Source: an uncultured Christensenella sp. (GTDB taxonomy: Bacteria > Bacillota > Clostridia > Christensenellales > Pumilibacteraceae). From it: a stretch of 64,000 bases of DNA. The stretch lies in NCBI GenBank assembly GCA_910579205.1, contig CAJTTD010000007.1, positions 1 through 64,000 on the forward strand, read 5' to 3'. Positions 7,785 to 17,285 of the stretch are shown piece after piece (the first letter of the stretch is position 1; every line of letters begins with the position of its first letter). A program made the translations under genes and the position numbers. Below the pieces are notes generated by a model. That model did no database searches. It saw nothing but the letters and a program-made list of their open reading frames with translations, and was not told where the DNA came from.

Positions 7785-8468
7785 ATGATAGCTCGGATCT
7801 TAGACGACAAAAAAGAATATCGGTCATATGTATTTGCACATTTTATCGACGGCTTCGATTCTTCGGTGATAGTTTTCGACAGTTCGGAAAACCGATATAA
7901 ACACGTGAATATGTATAACACCAAACCGCACATAGTCCGCAAAGTTTTCATAATAGACACCGCGCGCGACGGGTGGACTTCCCCGACCAAAGATACGGAA
8001 GGATATGACTGGTTGGTAAACGACCCTACTCTCATAAAGAGCATAAAGCGCGGCAATACGGTATCCGAAGAATATTTATCACGCGCGATCGAGCTTAACA
8101 AAACGATAGTTGTCAACGAGTGGACGGAAGTCAAGACAGAAGACGACGTCGAAAATCTCATGACCGCCGCCCTTGATTTTCACGACAGCTATATTAAACG
8201 CATCGAATATAACACGGACAAAATGACCGTAATTTTTGAAAATTGTTGGAACAGCACTGTTACGCTTGAATTCGAAGGCGATATTGCACTGCGTTATATA
8301 GATAACGAATACAATCCCGTATACGAGTCTTCCGTTATATTCAACGAAAATTATGTTTATTGGGTGGACGAATTTATAAAAAGCGTTGCGGACATTAAGG
8401 ACGAGCATATAGTCTTGCGCGGACGTGCTCTGCGTTGGAAACAAACCATCGATAACGATCGAAAATGA
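7785..8468 (+). CDS. Hypothetical protein (227 aa)
   Basis: ATG at 7785 follows AAAGGAGAATGC. The protein is soluble, acidic and rich in aromatic residues. The segment LDFHDSYIKRIEY resembles small immunity or DUF proteins of contact-dependent toxin loci, but no toxin is adjacent and I cannot name the family. The 231 bp upstream contain a TAGCGA/TCGCTA hairpin (near 7727-7744) and no gene. Confidence 0.55.
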   Translation: MIARILDDKKEYRSYVFAHFIDGFDSSVIVFDSSENRYKHVNMYNTKPHIVRKVFIIDTARDGWTSPTKDTEGYDWLVNDPTLIKSIKRGNTVSEEYLSRAIELNKTIVVNEWTEVKTEDDVENLMTAALDFHDSYIKRIEYNTDKMTVIFENCWNSTVTLEFEGDIALRYIDNEYNPVYESSVIFNENYVYWVDEFIKSVADIKDEHIVLRGRALRWKQTIDNDRK

Positions 8469-8528
8469 ATCGACTGCCTATCGGCGCTTGAGCGCAATAC
8501 CCACAGCGGCGACAAAGCAGTGTTTTGC

Positions 8529-8557
8529 TTGCGATCGTCATATCGATATGATATAAT
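8529..8557 (+). promoter_or_regulatory. Promoter of the 8595 gene
   Basis: TTGCGA, 17 bp, TATAAT, about 38 bp before the ATG. A ribosome binding site (AAGGGGAG) follows at about 8582-8589. Confidence 0.7.
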
Positions 8558-8594
8558 CATTTTACGATAAACAGTATTCTATAAGGGGAGCACT

Positions 8595-8978
8595 ATGTTT
8601 TTTGCAAAACCGACCTATGAGGAAATGACGCTGCCGTTTATATACGTGGAAGTTCATGACGATGTGAAATTAGGCTTGATTAATATCGAGGCGTACGGGG
8701 ATATCCTCGGCAAGCACAAATACTGTTATTGCTGTTATGAATTGAAAGACAAGCAAATGTATAAAAACGGAGACTTCGAAATGATCATCGGTCAACTGAA
8801 AAACACCGCCGACAAAACCGTCAAGGTCATGATAAAAGTCAAAAAAGGCGTCCCAAAAGATTTCACGCTCGATATAAACAGCTTGGCGGAAGCGTTCAAC
8901 GACGAACGGTTCAAATCATTGGCATTGCTCGGTCGTGGTTTCAACGATAAAAGTTATCGGGAACTCGATGCAAAATAA
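8595..8978 (+). CDS. Hypothetical protein (127 aa)
   Basis: It has its own promoter and a good ribosome binding site. A central CYCCYE cluster (about residues 49-54) gives three cysteines in a row of six, which could bind metal. No signal peptide or membrane span. Family not recognised. Confidence 0.55.
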   Translation: MFFAKPTYEEMTLPFIYVEVHDDVKLGLINIEAYGDILGKHKYCYCCYELKDKQMYKNGDFEMIIGQLKNTADKTVKVMIKVKKGVPKDFTLDINSLAEAFNDERFKSLALLGRGFNDKSYRELDAK

Positions 8979-9092
8979 TAAATTAAGATATATCCACCTT
9001 CGCGACTGTACATCGCGCCCGAGCGTCCGCTTATTATGCATACACTTTTGTAAGCGCAAATATAATTTTTATAATATGATCGCAAAAAACTC

Positions 9093-9121
9093 TTGAAATT
9101 ATTGCGTACATATGCTAAAAT
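9093..9121 (+). promoter_or_regulatory. Promoter of the phase-variable lipoprotein gene
   Basis: TTGAAA, 17 bp, TAAAAT, followed by a leader of about 155 nt to the ATG at 9284 and an AAGGACG ribosome binding site. The rest of the 305-bp gap 8979-9283 has no gene. Confidence 0.65.
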
Positions 9122-9283
9122 AAATTCGGTTTATGCCTTAGGGCAAACCATATACCCGCTCGCTTCGATCGCATTTTCGCACTGTCGGTTTACGCAAAGC
9201 GATATTCGTTAGATCTGCGGTCGCGCAAGCGGACAAAATTACTCATCCAATAAAAAAATCAAACGTTATAAGGACGTGTTATC

Positions 9284-10944
9284 ATGAAAAACAATAATAA
9301 GAATATTCTTACCCCCCCCCCCCCCCCCCCCCCCACGCCGCGCGCGTAAATAGCGCCAAAACGCTCGCCGCAGCGGTACTCGGCGCGACGGCTGCGCTGT
9401 GCCTTACGGCATGCGCCGACAACGGCAAAACGCCGCACACGCACACATTTTTCGACGGCTGGGCATATTCAGACACGCACCACTATCACGAAACGACGTG
9501 CGGACACGACGTAGCCCCCGCAGACTGCGACGGCTACGCAAAGCACACGCTCGTAAACGGCGCATGCTCGGTGTGCGATTACATAAAACCGATCACACTC
9601 GACGAGTTTGCTACCGATCACAACAAAGCCGCGACCGACTTTATAAAGAATAAAATTCGCCCGTCGGTCGTCGGGAACAAGGAAGTCAAAGCCGAATACG
9701 CCTATATCGTGGGGAACAGCGAAAACGCGCTGTGCGAAGTGAATATAGTTTGGACTTATTCGGTAAACGAAACGGACAGAAAAGTCGAGTTGGCAAACGT
9801 AACGCTCCCCGCGCCCGTTACGTTCCGAAATATAGTAAACGACAACTACACGATAAACGCCTCCGAGCTCGATATAGACCGCACGGACATTTTTACGTTT
9901 AACGCGCAAAGGAATTACAACAAACAGAACATAGCGACGGCATTGTACGCAAAAGCGGGCGTCTCCGCCGACGTAAAGCTGTACGCCGAAATCGATTCGG
10001 GCAACGCTTCCTACAGATCGTTTAACTTGCTCGGTCTAATGGACGGCAAGATATCGGTTACGCAAATAGACGTGTTAAAGGGCGACGGCACACAAGAAGC
10101 ACTGCTTCAAAACATCGACAGACCGTTTACCCAAACGTCCGTTCCTTCGGAACACAATATAGACGGCGCTAACATTTACGGCTCGCCTTACGCGCTCGAA
10201 GATCTCGGTCCCGAAACAGAACAGCCCACCCCGCCCGACCCTATCGATCCCGATAACCCCAACCCCGAAGAAAAAATCGAAAACGTGCAAGATTTAATCG
10301 CAAAATATGCAAGCACGGTTAAAACCGCTCTTAATGATAACTATCTCTATAACATGGGCAGACAATGCTTTGGGAGAGGATTTAAGACAGAAATTGTGTT
10401 AGATACCGAATGGTATATAAGTAGTGGTGCAACCATTTATAAAATTGAAGTTATTATGAAATGTGATGTTGGCGGTGGCAGTACAAGATTTATTATTGGG
10501 ACTATTTCATTAAGTACCCCTATAAATGTAAAAGAATTATCTAAAGACACAATAGCAAGTGTATTTGAAGAAAACTCTTCTGATGCCACTTATACTCAAG
10601 CTTACACATTTACTTATGATGACCAAATGGCTTCCGAAAGGACTGAGATTAAAAACGCTATCTGCGATAAGTTCTTTGGCGAGAATGACTGCGCAATTAG
10701 ATATATAAAAGATAGAGGTTGGAGTCATAATAGCGATTTAAAAGAATTGCGACGATTTACTGTTGTAGAAATCTCTGAAAATATTGTTAAAGAAATATCC
10801 ATCAACATAAAAGACTCATCAAGCGACAATGAGTATATTGCTAAATTATCCGACTCTTCAAACTACCGCACTTATAATGAAAAATCATATACCATAAGCG
10901 GCGTAAAGGTGGAAAACAATAATTCACCTTTCGCCGCCGACTGA
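9284..10944 (+). CDS. Phase-variable lipoprotein (out of frame as read)
   Basis: The ATG at 9284 (MKNNNKNILT) leads into a run of 23 C that begins in codon 10. As read, translation stops at 9347-9349. A tract length divisible by 3 (21 or 24 C) joins the start to the long frame. That frame encodes a lipoprotein signal (hydrophobic core then the lipobox LTAC near 9404-9415), a Cys/His region (HHYHETTCGHD, CSVCDY), a globular region, a Pro-rich linker (PTPPDPIDPDNP) and a second domain. It would be an outer-surface lipoprotein. The half after about 10,300 is clearly more AT-rich than the first. Function unknown. Confidence 0.7.
9312..9334 (+). repeat. Poly-C (C23) contingency tract
   Basis: Twenty-three consecutive C starting in codon 10 of the lipoprotein gene. 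Loss of two or gain of one C restores the frame. This is the classic layout of a slipped-strand on/off switch, although a tract this long is also hard to sequence correctly. Confidence 0.9.
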
Positions 10945-11006
10945 TAATGTCTTTAACGGCAACAACAGCAAACGCCGGTTGCATAAATTATTTCTTAGGA
11001 GGAAAT

Positions 11007-11804
11007 ATGATGAAAAAGTACAAAATTACAAACACGATGGGCGATAATTGCGCTCAGTACAACATCTTCGGCGAAGTAAAAATCGAAAACGCAACTTTTG
11101 CCAGAGAAAAAATAGATATACCGTCAACGGACAGTTGCGTCATAGAACTGTATTACCGCGGCGTTCGGCAAGAATTGGTTTTTACCGATGACACCATAGC
11201 TAATTTTTACGCATTTTATGCATTGACGCCCGACCGCGAGTTTACTGTTTGGATACGCGAGGACGAAACAGGCAGAGTACATACGGAACTTTCCGCGGCG
11301 GCAAAGCATTTATTGAACTTTTTAAGAAACGGCTCGTTTGTGCGCGATTATATGAATTTGTTCATCAACTCCACCGAAAACAAAGCTAAAGTTTTCGTAA
11401 ATCCGATAGGGTTTGACAATGAAGCTTTAAATAAAAGATATATGTCATTCGTGTTTTTCTATCTTCTGCTTAAACGTATCGTAGAACGCCGCAGTATGCC
11501 CGATAGCGAAAGATATCTGACGTTTGACTGTTACGCACAATTATGTAACGGGAGAGAATATTGTTTTGTTGTTGATATCGATAAAGACAAACTGCAACGC
11601 GCATGTGAAAACAGCAGTGTTATAGATTTCGGCGCACTCTCGAGACTGTCTCGTTACGGATATTATGTTATGGAATTAGATAGGCATATTATCTTAGACT
11701 ATATTTTATCTGAATATTTCAGATGGCTCGGTAACAATGACGACATAGTAGCAGCGTCGCCCGAACTTACCAACCTTAATAACTTTAAAATCGCAATACA
11801 TTGA
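11007..11804 (+). CDS. Hypothetical protein (265 aa)
   Basis: Start chosen at ATG 11007, seven bases after AGGAGG. The ATG at 10947 has no ribosome binding site. The N-terminus carries TMGDNCAQYNIFGE, which resembles the GNNCVQNDIG motif of the next protein. The remainder is a mostly helical soluble protein with no membrane span. It lies 62 bp after the lipoprotein gene and 9 bp before the small membrane gene, so the latter is probably co-transcribed. Family not recognised. Confidence 0.55.
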   Translation: MMKKYKITNTMGDNCAQYNIFGEVKIENATFAREKIDIPSTDSCVIELYYRGVRQELVFTDDTIANFYAFYALTPDREFTVWIREDETGRVHTELSAAAKHLLNFLRNGSFVRDYMNLFINSTENKAKVFVNPIGFDNEALNKRYMSFVFFYLLLKRIVERRSMPDSERYLTFDCYAQLCNGREYCFVVDIDKDKLQRACENSSVIDFGALSRLSRYGYYVMELDRHIILDYILSEYFRWLGNNDDIVAASPELTNLNNFKIAIH

Positions 11805-11813
11805 GGCGGCATT

Positions 11814-12032
11814 ATGGATGAATGGGTTTCTATCTTAATTACGGTCATATGCTCAGTGATCGGCATGGTTTGCAGCTTTTTCGGCGGACGTTATTATCAA
11901 AAAAGAGTCGGCAATAAAACAACAAAAATAAAAGTCAACAATAAACAAGGTAATAATTGTGTACAAAACGATATCGGCAATATTAATAGCGAAACAGCAG
12001 ATTTTTCATACCACAATCATCATAACGACTAA
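11814..12032 (+). CDS. Small single-span membrane protein (72 aa)
   Basis: One membrane span (about residues 5-26, ILITVICSVIGMVCSFFGG), then a basic segment and an Asn/Gln-rich tail containing QGNNCVQNDIGNIN. Similar Asn-rich tails occur in small membrane partners of various bacterial effector pairs, but no pairing is proven here. It follows the 11007 gene closely and shares the G(D/N)NC(A/V)Q motif with it. Confidence 0.5.
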   Translation: MDEWVSILITVICSVIGMVCSFFGGRYYQKRVGNKTTKIKVNNKQGNNCVQNDIGNINSETADFSYHNHHND

Positions 12033-12157
12033 ACGGTCATAGGATATCTATATTTACATCGACATTTCAGCGCAATATGATATCGGAAATAAAGTAACGT
12101 ATCTCAATTCATTGCGCCAAGCGCGCCGACAGCGGTCTATAACTTTTTTTGCAAAAC

Positions 12158-12186
12158 AAAACACGGCTGTGATCAAAGCCGTGTTT
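12158..12186. terminator. Bidirectional intrinsic terminator
   Basis: AAACACGGCT and AGCCGTGTTT form a 10-bp stem with T runs on both sides. It ends the leftward NifU-like/GGGtGRT operon and can also stop the rightward 11814 transcript. Confidence 0.85.
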
Positions 12187-12210
12187 TTGCTTTACGATAA
12201 TTGCTTTAAA

Positions 12211-13209
12211 TTATTTAGCAAGGCTGACGGCTACCGCGCAAGCGACAGTCGCGCCGACCATGGGGTTGTTGCCCATGCCTATAAGCCCCATCATTTCGAC
12301 GTGCGCGGGAACGGACGAGCTGCCCGCAAACTGCGCGTCGCTGTGCATGCGACCCATGGTGTCGGTCATGCCGTACGACGCGGGACCCGCCGCAACGTTG
12401 TCGGGGTGAAGCGTTCTGCCCGTGCCGCCGCCGCTCGCGACCGAGAAATACTTTTTATCGTTTTCTTGGCACCATTTTTTATACGTGCCGGCAACGGGGT
12501 GTTGGAAACGCGTGGGGTTGGTGGAGTTGCCCGTGATGGAAACGTCCACTTTTTCGTGGCGCATTACCGCAACGCCTTCGCTAACGTCGTCCGCGCCGTA
12601 GCAACGCACTTTTGCGCGCTCGCCGTCGGAGAACGGAACTTCGCGGACTATCTTGAGTTCGCCCGTAAAGTAGTCGTACTTGGTCTCTACATAGGTAAAG
12701 CCGTTGATGCGCGAGATTATGTACGCTGCGTCCTTGCCCAAGCCGTTGAGTATTACGCGGAGCGGTTTTTTGCGCGCTTTGTTGGCGTTGCGCGCAATGC
12801 CTATAGCGCCTTCCGCCGCGGCAAACGATTCGTGTCCCGCGAGGAACGCAAAGCAGTCGGTCTCTTCGCGCAGCAGCATCGCGCCGAGGTTGCCGTGGCC
12901 TATGCCCACCTTGCGCTGATCGGCGACGCTGCCGGGGATACAGAACGCTTGCAAGCCTACGCCTATGCATTCGGCGGCTTCGGCTGCCGTCTTGACGCCT
13001 TTTTTAAACGCGATCGCGCAGCCGACGGTGTACGCCCAAACCGCGTTCTCGAACGCTATGGGCTGCACGCCCTTAACTATTTCCTCTACATTGACGCCCT
13101 TATCCAAGCAGATCTTGCGCGCGTCCTCGAGGGAGGATATGCCGTGGTTTTTGAGTTCCGCATTTATCTTGTCTATTCTTCTTTCGTAGCCTTCGAATGT
13201 GATAGCCAT
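12211..13209 (-). CDS. GGGtGRT protein
   Basis: 332 residues, full length for the family, with the name-giving GGGTGRT motif (SVASGGGTGRTLHPDN, about residues 258-273) and a C-terminal GMGNNPMVGATVACAVAVSLAK. The family is widespread in anaerobic Clostridia and some Spirochaetes. Its function is not established, but it is regularly encoded next to an iron-sulfur scaffold protein, as here. The gene begins 11 bp after the upstream NifU-like gene with an AGGAGGAACG ribosome binding site, so the two are one operon. Cytoplasmic. Confidence 0.88.
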   Translation of the reverse strand: MAITFEGYERRIDKINAELKNHGISSLEDARKICLDKGVNVEEIVKGVQPIAFENAVWAYTVGCAIAFKKGVKTAAEAAECIGVGLQAFCIPGSVADQRKVGIGHGNLGAMLLREETDCFAFLAGHESFAAAEGAIGIARNANKARKKPLRVILNGLGKDAAYIISRINGFTYVETKYDYFTGELKIVREVPFSDGERAKVRCYGADDVSEGVAVMRHEKVDVSITGNSTNPTRFQHPVAGTYKKWCQENDKKYFSVASGGGTGRTLHPDNVAAGPASYGMTDTMGRMHSDAQFAGSSSVPAHVEMMGLIGMGNNPMVGATVACAVAVSLAK

Positions 13210-13220
13210 GGTCGTTCCTC

Positions 13221-13913
13221 CTACTCGTTGCGCGGCACTATGTATTTAGCCGCGTTTTCAAATCTGCCGTAGTTCTTTCTCGATTTTTCGAGCGCGTCGT
13301 TGCCGCTCATTCCCTCGGATACGTATTTCATGAGCAGACCGAGGTTTACGTACTCGTAGCCGATTATCTCGTCGTTTTTGTCGAGCGCGAGGCGCGTAAC
13401 GTAGCCCTCCGCCATTTCGAGATAGCGCGGACCTTTGAGCTTGGTCGAGTACATCGTTCCCACTTGGCTGCGCAAGCCCTTGCCGAGGTCTTCGAGCCCC
13501 GCGCCTACGGGCAAGCCCGCGTCCGAAAACGCCGATTGGCTTCTGCCGTATACTATCTGCAAAAACAGCTCGCGCATGGCGACGTTTATCGCGTCGCACA
13601 CAAGGTCGGTGTTGAGCGCTTCGAGCAGCGTTTTGCCGGGCAGTATCTCCGACGCCATAGCCGCCGAGTGCGTCATGCCCGAACAGCCGAGCGTTTCCAC
13701 AAGAGCCTCCTCGATAACGCCGTTTTTGATGTTGAGCGTCAGTTTGCACGTACCTTGCTGAGGCGCGCAGCAACCGCAACCGTGCGTAAGCCCGCTGATA
13801 TCCTTGATATCGTAGGCTTGTACCCACTTACCCTCTTCGGGTATGGGCGCCGGACCGTGATTGCAACCCTTTGCAACGCACTGCATTTTTTCCACTTCGC
13901 GTGAATATTGCAT
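13221..13913 (-). CDS. NifU-like iron-sulfur cluster scaffold protein
   Basis: 230 residues. Near residues 44-57 it has CGCCAPQQGTC, and near residues 76-80 LGCSGMTHS, matching IscU/NifU-N-type cluster-binding cysteines but with a GCGCC cluster not found in classic IscU. The partner of GGGtGRT proteins normally has this form. It is the first gene of a two-gene operon with its own promoter at 13987-14015. Expected role: iron-sulfur cluster assembly or transfer in the cytoplasm of an anaerobe. The exact client is unknown. Confidence 0.82.
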   Translation of the reverse strand: MQYSREVEKMQCVAKGCNHGPAPIPEEGKWVQAYDIKDISGLTHGCGCCAPQQGTCKLTLNIKNGVIEEALVETLGCSGMTHSAAMASEILPGKTLLEALNTDLVCDAINVAMRELFLQIVYGRSQSAFSDAGLPVGAGLEDLGKGLRSQVGTMYSTKLKGPRYLEMAEGYVTRLALDKNDEIIGYEYVNLGLLMKYVSEGMSGNDALEKSRKNYGRFENAAKYIVPRNE

Positions 13914-13986
13914 AAAATCCTCCGTATTTTGATTTTTTCTTTATTTGCACCGCCGTGTCTGTCGGCACGTAAACATGTACAATTAA

Positions 13987-14015
13987 ATCATACTACATTA
14001 CGCCCGAAAAGACAA
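13987..14015 (-). promoter_or_regulatory. Promoter of the NifU-like/GGGtGRT operon
   Basis: On the minus strand: TTGTCT, 17 bp, TATGAT, about 75 bp before the NifU-like start codon. An imperfect hairpin near 13950-13970 lies in the leader. Confidence 0.6.
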
Positions 14016-14125
14016 GGCATTACCGCATATAAATAAAAAATTTTTATCGGAAGTCGCAACGCGCGCCGATTGCCGCGGCCAAAAGCCGCGTTTTTACGCT
14101 TACGATATTGCGCGGCATAAATCAC

Positions 14126-14154
14126 TTGACTTGCGCCGTATCAACTTGTAAACT
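14126..14154 (+). promoter_or_regulatory. Promoter of the 2H phosphoesterase-like gene
   Basis: TTGACT, 17 bp, TAAACT, followed 58 bp later by the ATG at 14213 with a TAGGAGGCG ribosome binding site. Confidence 0.65.
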
Positions 14155-14212
14155 GATTGCAAGCGGCACGCGCGCAATGCACGCAAAGCGTTCCGCAGCA
14201 GTAGGAGGCGCA

Positions 14213-14929
14213 ATGGAAACTTATACCGAATTTTTAAATAGGATAAACGCTTTTGAAAAGCCGCAGCTCTGCCTCGGCAATGACCGCTTTACAGCAAATC
14301 CTTCTCTTACAAACAAAGTCGCCGCCGACAACACTTTCAAAAACTTTTACGGCGACACGGTGGTATTCGCATTGGACGACAGAGCAAAAACAAAGCTCGC
14401 CCGCTATGCCGACGCGCTGCACAAAACCGTGCCGCAATGTTTTTGCCAAGCATTAAAAGACGATACGTTCCATGTAACATTGCACGACCTTTCAAACTCC
14501 GCCGCATTGAGCGACATAGCCGAAGAGCTGTTTTACAACGAGCTTGGCGTAGCAAAGCTCGGACAAGAACTAAAACGTTATGCGGACGCAAAGATAGTAT
14601 TAAAAAGCAAATACGTATTCAACATGGTAAACACAAGTATCGTGTTCGGACTTTACCCGTCCGACGAAAACAGTCATAAAACGCTGACTTCGCTGTACTC
14701 CGTATTCGACAGTATAAAAAAATTGAGCTATCCGCTGACACCGCATATTACTCTCGCCTACTATAATGTAAACGGCTTCGACACCGACGCGGCAAGAGCT
14801 TTAGAGAGCGCGGTAAACGGCATAAACTCGAACGACGGATTCCAATTGACGCTAAACGTAAAAGATCTGCGCTATCAAAAATTCACGAGCATGAACGACT
14901 ATGTAGACATTATCGATCTTGCTCGATAA
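14213..14929 (+). CDS. 2H phosphoesterase-like protein
   Basis: 238 residues from METYTEFLNR, chosen for the strong ribosome binding site. Two His-x-Thr motifs, FHVTLHD (about residue 86) and PHITLAYY (about residue 180), are spaced as in the 2H (LigT/CPDase) superfamily, whose members cleave 2',3'-cyclic phosphates or related RNA and nucleotide bonds. Both pairs look intact, so the protein is probably active. Substrate unknown. Single-gene transcription unit. Confidence 0.7.
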   Translation: METYTEFLNRINAFEKPQLCLGNDRFTANPSLTNKVAADNTFKNFYGDTVVFALDDRAKTKLARYADALHKTVPQCFCQALKDDTFHVTLHDLSNSAALSDIAEELFYNELGVAKLGQELKRYADAKIVLKSKYVFNMVNTSIVFGLYPSDENSHKTLTSLYSVFDSIKKLSYPLTPHITLAYYNVNGFDTDAARALESAVNGINSNDGFQLTLNVKDLRYQKFTSMNDYVDIIDLAR

Positions 14930-15099
14930 GTCGGGGCATGAACGGTACGAGTTCTACCGCTACGCAACATGCATCGCGCAGTCGTTTGTTTTACCGCTGT
15001 ATTTCTTAAAATAAAAACTCGGAGATAGAGGCTGTCGGCTGCAGTGTACAAGATATCAGTACAAAACATCACCGCCAAAATAAACCCATCTAAAACTTT

Positions 15100-17145
15100 C
15101 TACGCCAAGGCAAAGTCTATCCTATCGCCTTGAACGCCCGTTACCGTTATATCCACAGCGTCGCCGAGGCGATACCGCTTCATGCCGCACGATATGCACA
15201 ATCTGCGTTTATCGAACAGCGCGGCGGGCGGTAATGTTGCCATGCGCACAAGCCCTTCGGCGGAATTGTCGAGCTCCACAAAGAACCCGAAATCGGTTAC
15301 CGAGCTTATGACGCCCGTATATTTTTCGCCGATATGCGCCGACATGTACTCGGCTTTTTTATAGTCGTCCACTTTGCGCTCGCAGTCTTGCGCGGTGCGC
15401 TCGGCTTTGGAGCTTCGCACCGACACGTCGAAAGTGGCGTCCTTGTACTTTTTGACAGCCGCACCGCCGCCGCGCAGATACGCTTTTATTATCCTATGGA
15501 TCATAAGATCGGGATAGCGGCGTATGGGCGATGTGAAGTGGCAGTAAAATTCTTCCGCCAAGCCGAAATGCCCGTAATTTTTGGGTTCGTACGTCGCCTT
15601 CGCCATGGAACGCAAAGCCACGCGCGACACCGCCGCCGACAACGACGTATCCGCCGCCGCAAGAAGGTCGGCTACTTGTTTGGGCGCGGGGCATAGCGGA
15701 CAGCGCGCGTTTATGCCCACTGCGTCCAGATAGTCGTTGAGCGCCTGTATCTTTTCGGCGGGCGGACGCTCGTGCGCGCGGTATACAAATGGTATTTTGG
15801 CGCGTTGGAATTTTTCCGCCACGGCGCAGTTTGCCGCTATCATAAACTCTTCTATTATGCCCGCGCTGAGCAACGCGGGTTTTTTGCATATGTCCTTTAC
15901 TCTGCCGTTCGCGTCGAACTTGATCTCCGTTTCTGTGAGTTTAAACTCTATCGACCCGCGAGCCTCACGCAGCTTACGCCGCTTGAGCGTGAGTTCTTTC
16001 ATAAGCTCGAGCATGGGAACGAGCGACGCGTACCGCGTTCGCAGTTTTTCGTCGCCGTCGAGCAGAGCTTGGACGCCCGTGTACGTCAAGCGCGCTTTCG
16101 ACCGTATAACGCCCTCGCACACCTCGCTGTCAAGTCTGTTGCCGTCGCCGTCGAAATCGATCAAACAGCAAAGCGCCAGCCTATCCACGCCCTCGTTGAG
16201 CGAGCATAAGCCGTTGGATAATGTTTCGGGGAGCATGGGTATAACTCGGTCGGCAAGATACACGCTCGTTCCGCGCAACAGCGCTTCTCTGTCGAGCGGC
16301 GATCTTTCGGTAACGTAATGCGACACGTCGGCTATATACACGCCCAGCCTATACCCGTTTTCGGTTCGCGCGAGCGATACCGCGTCGTCGAAGTCTTTGG
16401 AGTCGCTGCCGTCTATGGTGAACACAACGTCGTCGCGAAAATCTCTGCGGTACGGAGCGGATATCTCGCGCTCGTCAACGCTGTCGCCGTAGGCTTCCGC
16501 TTGCTCGAGCGCGTCTCGCGGAAAGTCCACGCGAAGGTTGTGCGAGGCTATCACGCTCAAAACGTCCATGCCTATATCGTCCGCTCTGCCGAGGACGGCT
16601 ACTACCTTTGCCGTATCGCCGCCGCCGCGCTGTTCTGTTACGATGATCACTTTGTCGTGTTCGCTCGCGCCGCCCAAGCTCGTTATCTCGAGCAGCTCGC
16701 CGTAATGTCTGTCGTCGGGAACGGCGCAGTAGCAGTTGTTTTCGTAAACGACCGTGGCAACTATATTGAGCGGGTTGCGCTCTATTATCTCCGATATTCT
16801 GCCGTCGCGCTTGCGCACTCCGTCCCGTCCCGTGCTTTCGCCCACTATCTCGGCTCTTACCGTGTCGCCGTGCCGCGCGCCGCCTAAGTTATGCCCCGCG
16901 ACAAACACGTCGCCGCCGTCGCACGCTATAAACCCAAACCGATCGCCTTTGCAATCGAGAACGCCTACGACGCACTCTCCGCCCGAGCGCGCTTTGCCGT
17001 TCGCCGTTCTTTCCGTCTTTGCGCTCGCGGCGTTTTTTGCGCTTCGGCTTTTGCCGCCTTGCGGCTTGCTGCGCTTGTCCGCGTACTTACGACCGCTTTT
17101 GATCGGTCTTTTTTTATTTGCGCTGCCGCGCTTATCTTTTTTCAT
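15100..17145 (-). CDS. rnr: Ribonuclease R (RNB-family 3'-5' exoribonuclease)
   Basis: 681 residues. A Lys/Arg-rich disordered N-terminus (1-55) is followed by cold-shock/OB domains, the RNB catalytic domain with the metal-binding signature IDGSDSKDFDDAVSL (about 243-257), and a C-terminal S1 domain (YTGVISSVTDFGFFVEL, from about residue 607). RNase R degrades structured RNA, acts in rRNA and mRNA quality control and in trans-translation with SmpB. Downstream of secG, as in many Bacillota, but smpB does not follow here. A terminator lies between the two genes. Confidence 0.95.
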   Translation of the reverse strand: MKKDKRGSANKKRPIKSGRKYADKRSKPQGGKSRSAKNAASAKTERTANGKARSGGECVVGVLDCKGDRFGFIACDGGDVFVAGHNLGGARHGDTVRAEIVGESTGRDGVRKRDGRISEIIERNPLNIVATVVYENNCYCAVPDDRHYGELLEITSLGGASEHDKVIIVTEQRGGGDTAKVVAVLGRADDIGMDVLSVIASHNLRVDFPRDALEQAEAYGDSVDEREISAPYRRDFRDDVVFTIDGSDSKDFDDAVSLARTENGYRLGVYIADVSHYVTERSPLDREALLRGTSVYLADRVIPMLPETLSNGLCSLNEGVDRLALCCLIDFDGDGNRLDSEVCEGVIRSKARLTYTGVQALLDGDEKLRTRYASLVPMLELMKELTLKRRKLREARGSIEFKLTETEIKFDANGRVKDICKKPALLSAGIIEEFMIAANCAVAEKFQRAKIPFVYRAHERPPAEKIQALNDYLDAVGINARCPLCPAPKQVADLLAAADTSLSAAVSRVALRSMAKATYEPKNYGHFGLAEEFYCHFTSPIRRYPDLMIHRIIKAYLRGGGAAVKKYKDATFDVSVRSSKAERTAQDCERKVDDYKKAEYMSAHIGEKYTGVISSVTDFGFFVELDNSAEGLVRMATLPPAALFDKRRLCISCGMKRYRLGDAVDITVTGVQGDRIDFALA

Positions 17146-17210
17146 ATATGATACCTTTATAAAATATTACTGCGTGATTTTGCCGCGCCGAACGACGCAT
17201 CGTATCGAAC

Positions 17211-17238
17211 AAAAAAGGGCTGTCGAAAATTCAGCCCT
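17211..17238 (-). terminator. Terminator after secG
   Basis: AGGGCTG and CAGCCCT with a 9-nt loop, followed on the minus strand by six T. It lies between secG and rnr, so full-length rnr transcripts need read-through or their own promoter. Confidence 0.8.
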
Positions 17239-17285
17239 CAAAAGTTATTATGCACTAATGTCGCAAAACATTGCGTTTTTTCGCA

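Noticed and set aside
12112..13272. Long rightward open frame (386 codons) opposite the GGGtGRT gene
   Set aside because: No ribosome binding site and an Arg/Ala/Val-rich product; it mirrors the real gene on the other strand. The same applies to the open frame 31903-32910 opposite the capsid gene.
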